Below, piece after piece: positions 25,626-33,520 of a stretch of DNA of 64,000 bases. Positions within the stretch are counted from its first letter, which is position 1. Every line of letters begins with the position of its first letter. The DNA comes from Allochromatium tepidum (GTDB lineage: Bacteria; Pseudomonadota; Gammaproteobacteria; Chromatiales; Chromatiaceae): the NCBI RefSeq assembly GCF_018409545.1, contig NZ_AP024563.1, forward strand, positions 1,504,755 through 1,568,754. Reading direction: 5' to 3'. The position numbers and the translations under genes were made by a program. Under the pieces are notes generated by a model, which worked only from the letters and a program-made list of their open reading frames with translations, was not told the DNA's origin and searched no databases.

Positions 25626-27719
25626 ATGCGGTCTTTGCTGCTTGCCTCATTGCTGACGGTCACTGTGATCGTCCAGCCCCTGATGGCCGCCGAACCGGCG
25701 CTCGACGTCCCCTTGCCGGGCAAGCGCTCGATAGTGCGCGTCGGGGCCGTCCCCAATCCAGTCACCGAGGCCGCCCGTGAGAGTGCTCAGGTGCTCTTCG
25801 AGGGTCTGGTGGCGAAGGATCCGGCGCAGGTCTCGCGCGCGATCGAACGTATCGAGACCCATCAGGCGGGTGAGGTCGCGGGTGGAAATGGTTCGGCCCT
25901 GATCTGGTTGGCGCGGGCCTGGTTGCGCGCCAATGAGGTCGGCCTAGAGGCCGCGCGTCCCGAACCCAAGCTGGAGCAGGCTTATTTCGACTTCTTCCTC
26001 GGCGAGGACGCCAAGCATCTCAAGGAGTATCTCCAGCGCAAGTATCGTGCGGGCGATTACACGCCGAACGATCCCGAGACGCACCTGGATCGACTCACCT
26101 TTCTCGACGACCTGCTGCTGTTCAACAACCCGATGCGCTCGCAGTGGGATGCCACCGATCGGGTCGTCGAGATCATCGCCGGCCTCGAGCCCAGGGTGAG
26201 TCGGGTGATCGACCTGGGCGCGGGCTTCGGCTATTTCTCGACCCGGATCGCCGCGGCGCTGGGACCGGAGGCGATCGTCCATGCCGCCGATACCGAGGAA
26301 GCCTATGTCGAGCAGTTGCGCGCCTTCGTCGATCAGTATGATCTCGGCGGCGTGCGGCCGATCCTGTCCAAGCCCAACGACATCGTGGTGCGCGAGCCGA
26401 CCGATCTGGTCTTCATCGCCTCGCTCTACCATGTGCTCTATGCCTGGAGTCAGCCGACCGAGCGCGACGCCTTCATGGAGACCCTGAACCGGACACTGCG
26501 TCCGGGCGGCTATCTGGTCGTGCTCGACAACCGAGACCATGACGGCGTCTCGCTGCACAATGCCTATGTGGATCGCGAGTTCGTCCAGGCCCAGCTCTAT
26601 CACTATGGCTTCGAGCCGGTCGCGAACGAGGATCTATCGCCCTATCGTTATCTGCTGGTGCTGCGCAAGAGCGCACCCCAGGCGCCCAAGCCGCCGGTCT
26701 ATACCCGGGCACCGGGGCAGGATTCGATCCGGGTGAGTGACTCGCATTCGGTGATCCACATCGGCAGTCTCGACTCCTTCGACATCACGCCCTCGGGCAT
26801 CGCCGCCGGCCGGCTGATGCTCAAGGCGCTCAGTGACTCGGACCCGAAGGCCGCGCGTCAGGCCATCAGCCTCTACGACAAGATCATCCCGAATGAGAAC
26901 TTCGGCGGCGAATACACCGCTCTGCAATGGATCGCGCAGTATCTGGTCGCGACCGAGGACGAGAAACGCGAGATGACGCGAGATCCGCTCACCGCCGAGT
27001 TCATCGCCTATCTGGCCGAGGACGACTACGCCAACCTCAAGCTCTATATCGCCAGGAAGTACAAGCTGGAGACGACCTCGATCCCGATCGAGGAGGCCAC
27101 CGACGAGAAAACGCGCGAGATCGGCATCGTCCGCCGTCAGGCGCTGGAGGACTTCATCCTCTTCAACAACCCCAAGCGCGACGCCTGGGAGCAGTCGCCC
27201 AAGATCATGGAGCGCCTGCCGCTGAAGGCCGGTGATCGGGTGGTCGACGTCGGCAGCGGCCCGGGCTTCTACAGCTTCAAGTTCGCCGAGCGGGTCGGGC
27301 CGACCGGGCAGGTACTGGCCTTCGACACCAAGGACTCGCACATCGAGTATCTCAATGGCCTGGCGAGCAAATGGGGACTGAAACAGGTCGTCGGTGCGGT
27401 CTCGTCCACGGACGGCTTTGAGATCCCGGAACCCGGCACCGCCGACATGGTCTTCATGTGCTCGCTCTATCACATCCTCTATGGCGTCTCTTCCCAGGCC
27501 GAGCGTGACGGCATGATCGCTAGTATCCTCAAGGCCCTGAAACCCGATGGGCGTCTGGTGGTCGTAGACAACGGGCCGGTCGAGGCCGGTCTGTTGCCCT
27601 ACCATGGTCCCTATATCCGTCAGGAGCTGATCGCCTCGCAGTTGAAGGCCTATGGCTTCGAGCTCGAATCCAGCGAGCAGGTGATCCCGCAGCGCTATCT
27701 GATGGTGTTCTCGCGCTGA
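25626..27719 (+). CDS. Tandem SAM-methyltransferase-like protein with a signal peptide
   Basis: The 697-residue protein has an N-terminal secretion signal (MRSLLLASLLTVTVIVQPLMA, probable cleavage after MAA). Two homologous halves follow. Each has a helical segment, then a Rossmann methyltransferase domain with its own motif I: VIDLGAGFGYFSTRIA in the first half and VVDVGSGPGFYSFKFA in the second. Post-motifs also repeat (LVFIASLYHVLYAW and MVFMCSLYHILYGV; LRPGGYLVVLDN and LKPDGRLVVVDN). A SAM-dependent enzyme outside the cytoplasm would lack its cofactor, so the exported location or the activity needs testing. It follows the HD-GYP gene by 53 bp. Confidence 0.75.
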   Translation: MRSLLLASLLTVTVIVQPLMAAEPALDVPLPGKRSIVRVGAVPNPVTEAARESAQVLFEGLVAKDPAQVSRAIERIETHQAGEVAGGNGSALIWLARAWLRANEVGLEAARPEPKLEQAYFDFFLGEDAKHLKEYLQRKYRAGDYTPNDPETHLDRLTFLDDLLLFNNPMRSQWDATDRVVEIIAGLEPRVSRVIDLGAGFGYFSTRIAAALGPEAIVHAADTEEAYVEQLRAFVDQYDLGGVRPILSKPNDIVVREPTDLVFIASLYHVLYAWSQPTERDAFMETLNRTLRPGGYLVVLDNRDHDGVSLHNAYVDREFVQAQLYHYGFEPVANEDLSPYRYLLVLRKSAPQAPKPPVYTRAPGQDSIRVSDSHSVIHIGSLDSFDITPSGIAAGRLMLKALSDSDPKAARQAISLYDKIIPNENFGGEYTALQWIAQYLVATEDEKREMTRDPLTAEFIAYLAEDDYANLKLYIARKYKLETTSIPIEEATDEKTREIGIVRRQALEDFILFNNPKRDAWEQSPKIMERLPLKAGDRVVDVGSGPGFYSFKFAERVGPTGQVLAFDTKDSHIEYLNGLASKWGLKQVVGAVSSTDGFEIPEPGTADMVFMCSLYHILYGVSSQAERDGMIASILKALKPDGRLVVVDNGPVEAGLLPYHGPYIRQELIASQLKAYGFELESSEQVIPQRYLMVFSR

Positions 27720-27782
27720 GTACAGCGATGATCGCCCCCGAATCCGCGCCTGGCGTTCGCATTCATACCGGAGTTCACAATC

Positions 27783-28709
27783 ATGAAATCACCACAGTCG
27801 GCGCTGATCCTGAGTGCCAGCGCCCTGGTTCTGTCGCTCGTCGCGATCGGGTTGCAGGTCTCGCCCTTGTACAAGCATGACGATCGCGCCCCGCCAGTCA
27901 CCGCTGAGGAATCGCCGGCCGAGGGCGCGCGGACGGTTCGCGCGGAGACGCCCGAGACCAAGCCCGCCGCCGATGCCGCCGGCTCGACCACCGAACGGCT
28001 GCTCGACGAACAGGCACGACGCATCGAGGGTCTGGAGCGCCGGCTCGCCCAGATCACGCGCGTGATGCGGGCCTCCGGGCTCGACGCGGCGGCTCCACTC
28101 CTGAGCGGGCCGCCCGGCAGTGAGCCGCTGTTGACGACTCTCGGAGAGCAGTACGCCACACGCGCGCGCTTCGAGGAGAGTCGTCAGCGTCTCAGCGAGC
28201 GTGCCAACCGGATGCGCCAGCGCGATCTGGAAACCTATGGTCAGAGCGACTTCCAGCGTCTCACCGAACTCAGCCAGAAGGCCCGCCCAAGACGCGGCAA
28301 CGAGACCCAGGCCGAGCGTGCCGAACGCGAGGCGGCGCTCAACAGTCTCATGACCCAGTATCCCGAGTCCTGGGCCACCAGCGTGGCGGTCGCCGAGCAG
28401 GCGCTCGATGCGGCCATGAATCGCGACACCCAGAGCGCCGAGATGTATTACGAATCCCTGATCAGCACCTCGCCCTACAACGAGGTCGTCACCGAGCAGG
28501 GGATCGATGCCATTCCGACGCTCCAGACCTATCTGGCCCGTCAATACATCCAGGAGGGGCGCACGGCAGAGGCTTCGGCCATCCTCGATGCGCTGAGCGC
28601 CCAGCCCGACCGGCTCATCATCGAACCCAACGCCATGGGGGAGCCGACCACTCAACCCGTGAGCGAGATCGTGAACGAACTGCGTCAACGTCTGACTCCA
28701 GGGCCTTAG
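27783..28709 (+). CDS. Membrane-anchored coiled-coil protein of unknown function
   Basis: The 308-residue protein has an N-terminal membrane segment (LILSASALVLSLVAIGLQV) that should anchor it with the bulk in the periplasm. A Pro/Ala/Glu-rich linker follows, then a coiled coil (RLLDEQARRIEGLERRLAQI near residue 75). The C-terminal 170 residues are helical and include a TPR-like region (SWATSVAVAEQALDAAMNRD). No family is recognised. It lies 63 bp after the tandem methyltransferase gene and could be co-expressed with it. Confidence 0.65.
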   Translation: MKSPQSALILSASALVLSLVAIGLQVSPLYKHDDRAPPVTAEESPAEGARTVRAETPETKPAADAAGSTTERLLDEQARRIEGLERRLAQITRVMRASGLDAAAPLLSGPPGSEPLLTTLGEQYATRARFEESRQRLSERANRMRQRDLETYGQSDFQRLTELSQKARPRRGNETQAERAEREAALNSLMTQYPESWATSVAVAEQALDAAMNRDTQSAEMYYESLISTSPYNEVVTEQGIDAIPTLQTYLARQYIQEGRTAEASAILDALSAQPDRLIIEPNAMGEPTTQPVSEIVNELRQRLTPGP

Positions 28710-28814
28710 CGTGCGTATCGATAACGTCAAAATCCGTGATGGAATCCGTAAGCATTCTTTGGCTACATTGAATCCCATGAGGACTTGGAGCGTCCCGATC
28801 GTTGCGGGGCGCCC

Positions 28815-29723
28815 ATGAGTCTGGAGCTGATCGGTATCCTCGCCGCCCTCGGTTCGGCGGCGACCTGGGCGGTCGGCGCGCTGCTGCTGAAACCCTTCGC
28901 CGAGCGGCTGCCGGCCATGGCGCTGGCCTTCGCCAAGGGCATCTTCGGGCTGGTCGTGCTGGGCGGGCTGATCCGGCTGATCGGTCCGGACGCCATGAGC
29001 TGGACGGCGGCCCTGGTGCTCTTCCTCAGCGGCGTGCTGGGGATCGGGGTCGCCGACACGCTCTTCTTCAAGGCGTTGCGTGAGCTGTCGTCACATACGT
29101 CCGTGCAGCTCATGCTGTTGGGGCAGGTGGCGACCATCGCCATGGCGGTGGTCTTTCTGGGGGAGTCGCTGTTCTGGCTGCAATGGCTCGGCGTGGGGCT
29201 GGTGATCCTGGGCGTGGCCATCGTGCTGATGGCGCCTGAGGACCAGATGGGTGAGGGGGCTGAAGTGCGCGCGACCCGGCGCGGTGTGCTCTTCGGTCTA
29301 GGGTCGGTGATGGCGATGGCCGTTTCTGTGACGATGGCCAAGGGCGCGCTCGACGAGGCCGATGCCCTCACCGCGACCTGGCTGCGGATCGCCGGCGGCG
29401 TGGTGTCGTTGTTCGTGTTCGCGCCGCTGTTCTATATTGGGCGTGGCAACTGGTTGAGTCCGATCCTGGCCGACTGGCGTCTGGCGGTCCGCTTCTGCCT
29501 GATCGCGACCTTCGTGACCCTGGGCGGATTCTTCCTGTCGCTGCTGGCGATGAAGCTGACGCCCCTGGCGATCGCCAATACGTTACTGTCGACCGAGCCG
29601 CTGTTCGTGCTCCTGATCATGGCGCTGTTCCAGCGGGAGACGCCCAGCGCCCGGCGCTTGACGGGGAGCCTGGTCGGTGTCGCGGGCGTGGCGATCATCT
29701 CGGCCAGAACACTTTTCACTTGA
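28815..29723 (+). CDS. EamA-family (DMT) transporter
   Basis: The 302-residue protein is a ten-segment membrane protein made of two EamA repeats. The first begins LIGILAALGSAATWAVGALL and the second follows near residue 150 (RGVLFGLGSVMAMAVSVTMAKGAL). The family exports metabolites or drugs; the substrate cannot be predicted. The ATG at 28815 is preferred over a TTG at 28785. A 13-codon frame starting at 28776 ends in a TGA overlapping this ATG (ATGA), so a leader-type coupling is possible. It is followed 25 bp later by a radical SAM gene. Confidence 0.85.
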   Translation: MSLELIGILAALGSAATWAVGALLLKPFAERLPAMALAFAKGIFGLVVLGGLIRLIGPDAMSWTAALVLFLSGVLGIGVADTLFFKALRELSSHTSVQLMLLGQVATIAMAVVFLGESLFWLQWLGVGLVILGVAIVLMAPEDQMGEGAEVRATRRGVLFGLGSVMAMAVSVTMAKGALDEADALTATWLRIAGGVVSLFVFAPLFYIGRGNWLSPILADWRLAVRFCLIATFVTLGGFFLSLLAMKLTPLAIANTLLSTEPLFVLLIMALFQRETPSARRLTGSLVGVAGVAIISARTLFT

Positions 29724-29748
29724 ACCGCGTCCATCGAGGTGTTGCGTC

Positions 29749-30780
29749 ATGAAGACAGTCGAGTCCATCCAGCCGCTCGATCCGCGCGTGCTCTGCGCAC
29801 GGATCCAGGCCGGCGAGGCGTTCGCGGAGTCGGTCAAGGCCGCCCTGAACGCACGCGGCCAAGCGCAGGAGGCGCTGTTCGAGATCGCCCGCGAGGCGCG
29901 GCTCAGCGGTTTTCCCGACCGGCGCGCCGAGGTGCGCAGCGTCATCGAGATCTCCAACATCTGCAAGCAGCGTTGCAACTATTGCAGCATCGGCGATGCC
30001 GGGACGCAGAAGTACGTCATTCCGAGCGAGGATCTGGTCGAGATCGCCGCCTTTCTCCATCGCGAGCGCGGGCGGCGCGTGCTGCTGCTGCAATCGGGTG
30101 AGAACAAGGACCGGCGCTTCGTCACGAACTTCATCCGTGCCTGCGCCCAAATCAAGGACCGCCTGCCCGACATCCAGTTGATCGGCTGTATCGGCAATTT
30201 GAGCCGCGACCAGTACCGCGAGATGCGCGAGGCCGGCGTCGATCGCTATCTGCTCAAGATCGAGGCCTCGAACCCCGCGCTCTACGAGGCGGCCAAGCCG
30301 CACGACACCTGGAGCGAGCGGCGCCAGTGTCTCGACGACCTGCTCGAACTCGGGTTCATGGTCGGCAGCGGCATCATCGTCGGTCTGCCGGGACAGACCG
30401 AGGACGATCTGGTCGGCGATCTGCGCTTCCTGAGCGATCTGGACCTAGACATGGTCAGCGCCTCGGTCTTCATCCCCGGACACGGCACCGTCTATGAGCA
30501 CGAGTCGCGCGGCGACGTCGAGACGACGCTCAACTTCATGGCATTGCTGCGCATCCTGAACCCGAGCGCGCTCATGCCGACCACCAGTTCCCTGGAAAAG
30601 CTCAAGGCCGATGGTCAGTATCTCGGACTCATGGCCGGCGCCAACACCCTGACCGTCCACGATGGCACGCCGCAGGCGTTCCAGCACCTGTTCCCGATCT
30701 ATGACGACACCCGCTACCGGCCCAATGACGACCATCTGCGCGCCATCGCCGAGCGCGCCGGTCTGGTCGTTCCCGCTTGA
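29749..30780 (+). CDS. Radical SAM enzyme of the BioB/HydE-like group
   Basis: The 343-residue protein binds a [4Fe-4S] cluster through CKQRCNYC near residue 75 (CxxxCxxC). The barrel segment IIVGLPGQTEDDLVGDL resembles HydE and PylB rather than classical BioB. The start at 29749 has an AGGTG ribosome site. The next gene, another radical SAM enzyme, starts 15 bp later, so they are an operon. No [FeFe]-hydrogenase genes are present, so a HydE role is not supported; biotin synthase itself is not likely either. The reaction is unknown. Confidence 0.85.
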   Translation: MKTVESIQPLDPRVLCARIQAGEAFAESVKAALNARGQAQEALFEIAREARLSGFPDRRAEVRSVIEISNICKQRCNYCSIGDAGTQKYVIPSEDLVEIAAFLHRERGRRVLLLQSGENKDRRFVTNFIRACAQIKDRLPDIQLIGCIGNLSRDQYREMREAGVDRYLLKIEASNPALYEAAKPHDTWSERRQCLDDLLELGFMVGSGIIVGLPGQTEDDLVGDLRFLSDLDLDMVSASVFIPGHGTVYEHESRGDVETTLNFMALLRILNPSALMPTTSSLEKLKADGQYLGLMAGANTLTVHDGTPQAFQHLFPIYDDTRYRPNDDHLRAIAERAGLVVPA

Positions 30781-30795
30781 ATCGAGGTGAGACCG

Positions 30796-32271
30796 ATGAA
30801 CGACATGAGCATCAAGACCGATGGCCCCAGGATCGCCGCGCATCGCGACAGCCTGGAGGCGCGTGTCCGGGACTTTGCGCGTTTTCGCGAACTGGGACTG
30901 ATCGCCCGCTCGGGCGACTTCTTCCCCTCGGTCCATTATCCGCCGATCACCATGTATCCGGAGGCCACCGAGGAGGAGCTGCTCGACGACTATGAACTGC
31001 CGTCCGATGGACTGTTCGACGTCTATCTGCATCTGCCGTTCTGCGAGCAGCGCTGTCTGTTCTGTCACTATCCGGTGAAGTTCGGCCATTTCGGCGACAA
31101 GACCCATCCCGAGACCGAACGCTATCTGGACGCGCTCGAACGCGAGATGGATCTGTTCCGCCACCGGCTCGGCATCCCGAAGTTCCAGGCGCGCTCGATC
31201 CTGGTCGGCGGCGGCACGCCGACCCTGCTCACACCGGCACAACTGGACCGGATGCTGACCGGCTTCAAGGAGCGGGTCGACTGCTCGCGCGTCACCCAGT
31301 TCAACTTCGACGTCGACCCCGGCACCCTGACCGACCGGCATGGCGCCGAGCGCCGGCGTATCCTGCGCGAGCACGGCGTCGACCGGCTCACCATCGGCGT
31401 GCAGTCGCTCGACGACGAGATCCTGCGCAAGATGCACCGCCCGCACGACGTCAAGACCGCGCTCGCCTCGATCGAGGCCTGCCGGGCCGACGGCTTCCAG
31501 CTCAACATCGAATTCATCTTCGGCTATCCGGGCCAGACGCTCGAAGGCTGGATGCGCATGATCGATGAGGCCGCGCGTCTGGATGTCGACGAGATCCAGC
31601 TCTATCGGCTCAAGATCGAGTCCTATGGTGATGCTCAGGGGCCGATCGACAAGATCGTCCAACTGCGCCCGCAGGAACTGCCGGCGTTCGAGGAGGCGAT
31701 CCGCATGAAGCAGGCCGCCATTGAGATCCTGGCCGAGCACGGTTACACGGAGAATCTGCGGCGCGTCTTCTCCAAGGATCCGGCCAAGTATTCGCACTAT
31801 GCGCACAACCAGTGCTGTCAGCTCTACGATCAGGTCGGCTTCGGCCTGACGGCCTTCAGCAGTCTGCGCGATCGGTTCCTGCTCAACACCCAGACCTTCG
31901 AGGACTACTATCGGCGCATCGATTCGGGTCGGCTGCCGGTCAATCGCGGCATCAAGCGCAGTGCCGAGGAACAGAAGCGGTGGGCGATGGTGCTGCCGCT
32001 CAAGAATCGTGACGTCGACAAGGCGCAGTATCGGGCGCTGACCGGGATCGAGTTCGAGGACGCCTTCCCCGAGCTCTGGGAGCGGCTCACCGCCGAGGGG
32101 CTGGTCGAGGACAAGGGAGCCTTCGCCGGTCTGACCCGCAAGGGTGCTTTCTTTGCCGACGAGGTCTGCCATCAGTTCCACGCGCGTTCCTATATCCCGT
32201 TCGAGCCGGACGAGTACGCGCCTGGGCCGTTCAATCCCTATCGAGCACGCCCGGACGCTGTGGAGGTTTGA
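30796..32271 (+). CDS. HemW/HemN-like radical SAM protein
   Basis: The 491-residue protein has the radical SAM motif CEQRCLFCHY near residue 80 and the HemN/HemW features SILVGGGTPTLLTPAQLD, LTIGVQSLDDEILRKMHRPH and NIEFIFGYPGQTLEGW. It is longer than HemW and lacks the usual HemN N-terminus, so it is probably not coproporphyrinogen oxidase; heme chaperone or a special methylase are alternatives. The ATG at 30796 is favoured by GAGGTGA six bases upstream over a GTG at 30787. It pairs with the BioB/HydE-like gene 15 bp upstream. Confidence 0.85.
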   Translation: MNDMSIKTDGPRIAAHRDSLEARVRDFARFRELGLIARSGDFFPSVHYPPITMYPEATEEELLDDYELPSDGLFDVYLHLPFCEQRCLFCHYPVKFGHFGDKTHPETERYLDALEREMDLFRHRLGIPKFQARSILVGGGTPTLLTPAQLDRMLTGFKERVDCSRVTQFNFDVDPGTLTDRHGAERRRILREHGVDRLTIGVQSLDDEILRKMHRPHDVKTALASIEACRADGFQLNIEFIFGYPGQTLEGWMRMIDEAARLDVDEIQLYRLKIESYGDAQGPIDKIVQLRPQELPAFEEAIRMKQAAIEILAEHGYTENLRRVFSKDPAKYSHYAHNQCCQLYDQVGFGLTAFSSLRDRFLLNTQTFEDYYRRIDSGRLPVNRGIKRSAEEQKRWAMVLPLKNRDVDKAQYRALTGIEFEDAFPELWERLTAEGLVEDKGAFAGLTRKGAFFADEVCHQFHARSYIPFEPDEYAPGPFNPYRARPDAVEV

Positions 32272-32276
32272 GGCCG

Positions 32277-32837
32277 ATGGTCGTGAAGGAGTCTTCGATC
32301 AGACGCACGCGCCTGGGTTCGGTCGGTGTCTTGGCCCTGTTGGGGCTCGCGGTCAGCAGTCAGGGCTGTGCCGAGGATCCGCCGCGCCAGCCTCCACCGG
32401 GTCCGCCACGCGCCGCCATCGACGCCTGTCTCTACAAGTCGTTCTCGGCGTCCTGCTATTTCGAGGACGGCGTCCATGCGATCACGGGAACCTGCCAGGA
32501 GCATGGGCGCGATTGGGTCTGCGTGCCGGATCGCCCGCCGCCGGCTGGGCGTCCGATGCCGGGCGGACCGGGCAGCGCCGGTCTCGGCGCCGGAAGTGCT
32601 GCCGCCGCGATGCCGCTGTCATCCGCGAGCGGTGTGCCCGAACGTGCGCCCCGACCGCCACGCGAAGCCTTCGACGCCTGTCTGGAGCGTGCCCAGGGTT
32701 CGGCCTGTCGTGTCCGGACACCACAGGGCGAGATCGCGGGACGCTGCGTGACCGAACCTCAGGGGTTGGCGTGCATCCCGACCGATCCGAACCATCGTCC
32801 GGGTGAGGAGGGTGGGCCAGCATTCGGTTTGCACTGA
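32277..32837 (+). CDS. Cys-rich exported (probable lipo-) protein with a duplicated domain
   Basis: The 186-residue protein has an N-terminal hydrophobic stretch (VGVLALLGLAVSSQGC) ending in a lipobox-like SQGC. Two copies of a four-cysteine module follow: AAIDACLYKSFSASCYF to WVCVPD, and EAFDACLERAQGSACRV to LACIPTD. Pro/Gly-rich linkers separate them. The start at 32277 lies 5 bp after the radical SAM gene with GGAGG nearby, so it belongs to that operon. Function unknown; the module looks like a small disulfide-stabilised periplasmic domain. Confidence 0.65.
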   Translation: MVVKESSIRRTRLGSVGVLALLGLAVSSQGCAEDPPRQPPPGPPRAAIDACLYKSFSASCYFEDGVHAITGTCQEHGRDWVCVPDRPPPAGRPMPGGPGSAGLGAGSAAAAMPLSSASGVPERAPRPPREAFDACLERAQGSACRVRTPQGEIAGRCVTEPQGLACIPTDPNHRPGEEGGPAFGLH

Positions 32838-32843
32838 GTCGAA

Positions 32844-32870
32844 CGTAGGGTACGCCGTGCGTACCCTACG
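32844..32870. terminator. Perfect 12-bp palindromic hairpin between convergent genes
   Basis: Arms CGTAGGGTACGC and GCGTACCCTACG form a perfect 12-bp stem with a 3-nt CGT loop. A partial copy of one arm (ATACCCTACGAG) follows at about 32881. It lies 6 bp after one gene stop and 28 bp before the stop of the convergent gene, so it may act as a two-way terminator. It also resembles REP-type intergenic repeats; copies elsewhere in the genome would decide. Confidence 0.6.
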
Positions 32871-32898
32871 GGAATGGTGGATACCCTACGAGCATCCG

Positions 32899-33255
32899 TC
32901 ACGGACGGGGTGGAGGCAAGAGCAACGGCAGGATGTGAGGAATGATGCCCGCCGGGCCAGGATCGGGCGGCGGGGCCGGGCGTGGCCCCGGACCGGGTCC
33001 GGGGCCTGGACCTGGGTAGAAGTCAGGGCCGCCCGGACCTCTGGGACCACCGGGTGGATAGGGATCAGGGCCGCCCGGACCTCTGAAGTCGGGTGGCCCC
33101 CCACCTGGACCACCAGGGCCGCGTGGCCCCTGTGCCAGCAGGACGCTGTGATCGCGGACGTGGGTTGGCTCGACCCCCAGGGGCGGCGCCTGCACGGCGG
33201 CATGGCTCCCCGAGGCGACCATCATCAAGACCAGTATCGGGATCGATCGGTTCAT
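32899..33255 (-). CDS. Exported Gly-Pro-rich low-complexity protein
   Basis: From the ATG at 33255 the protein has 118 residues. A signal peptide (MNRSIPILVLMMVASGSHAA) precedes a short linker and a long Gly/Pro-rich stretch with repeated GPGGP, GPRGP and GPGPGPGP. The C-terminus is more hydrophobic (IIPHILPLLLPPP). A strong GAAGGAG ribosome site sits 7 bp before the ATG, which supports a real gene despite low complexity. It is convergent with the Cys-rich protein gene. An outer-surface or matrix role is possible; nothing specific is known. Confidence 0.65.
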   Translation of the reverse strand: MNRSIPILVLMMVASGSHAAVQAPPLGVEPTHVRDHSVLLAQGPRGPGGPGGGPPDFRGPGGPDPYPPGGPRGPGGPDFYPGPGPGPGPGPRPAPPPDPGPAGIIPHILPLLLPPPRP

Positions 33256-33520
33256 GAGGCGACTCCTTCTGGAATGGCGATGACAGGGACGATCGCTCGA
33301 CCGTACCCATGCTGTAATCCTACTCCTCAAGTATGACCCAAATCACCTCAATCCGGTGCCGTGAGCCGGTGGCCGGGGTGCTATGATGCCGATTTTCGAC
33401 GCACCGACCACTGGGATCGGGACTCCGTGGCGTGCGTTCTGGATCTCAATAGAAAACGAATGCTGATCCCCGCCGCGTCTGATCTGGTGGCGCCGGCGGG
33501 GGGTCGAGGATGGATGTGGC

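Noticed and set aside
29749-30780. Biotin synthase or [FeFe]-hydrogenase maturase HydE
   Set aside because: The motif layout is HydE/PylB-like, but no bio genes or hydrogenase genes are linked, so neither name is supported.
30796-32271. Oxygen-independent coproporphyrinogen oxidase HemN
   Set aside because: It is HemW/HemN-like in the radical SAM core but differs in N-terminus and length, and it is paired with another radical SAM gene.
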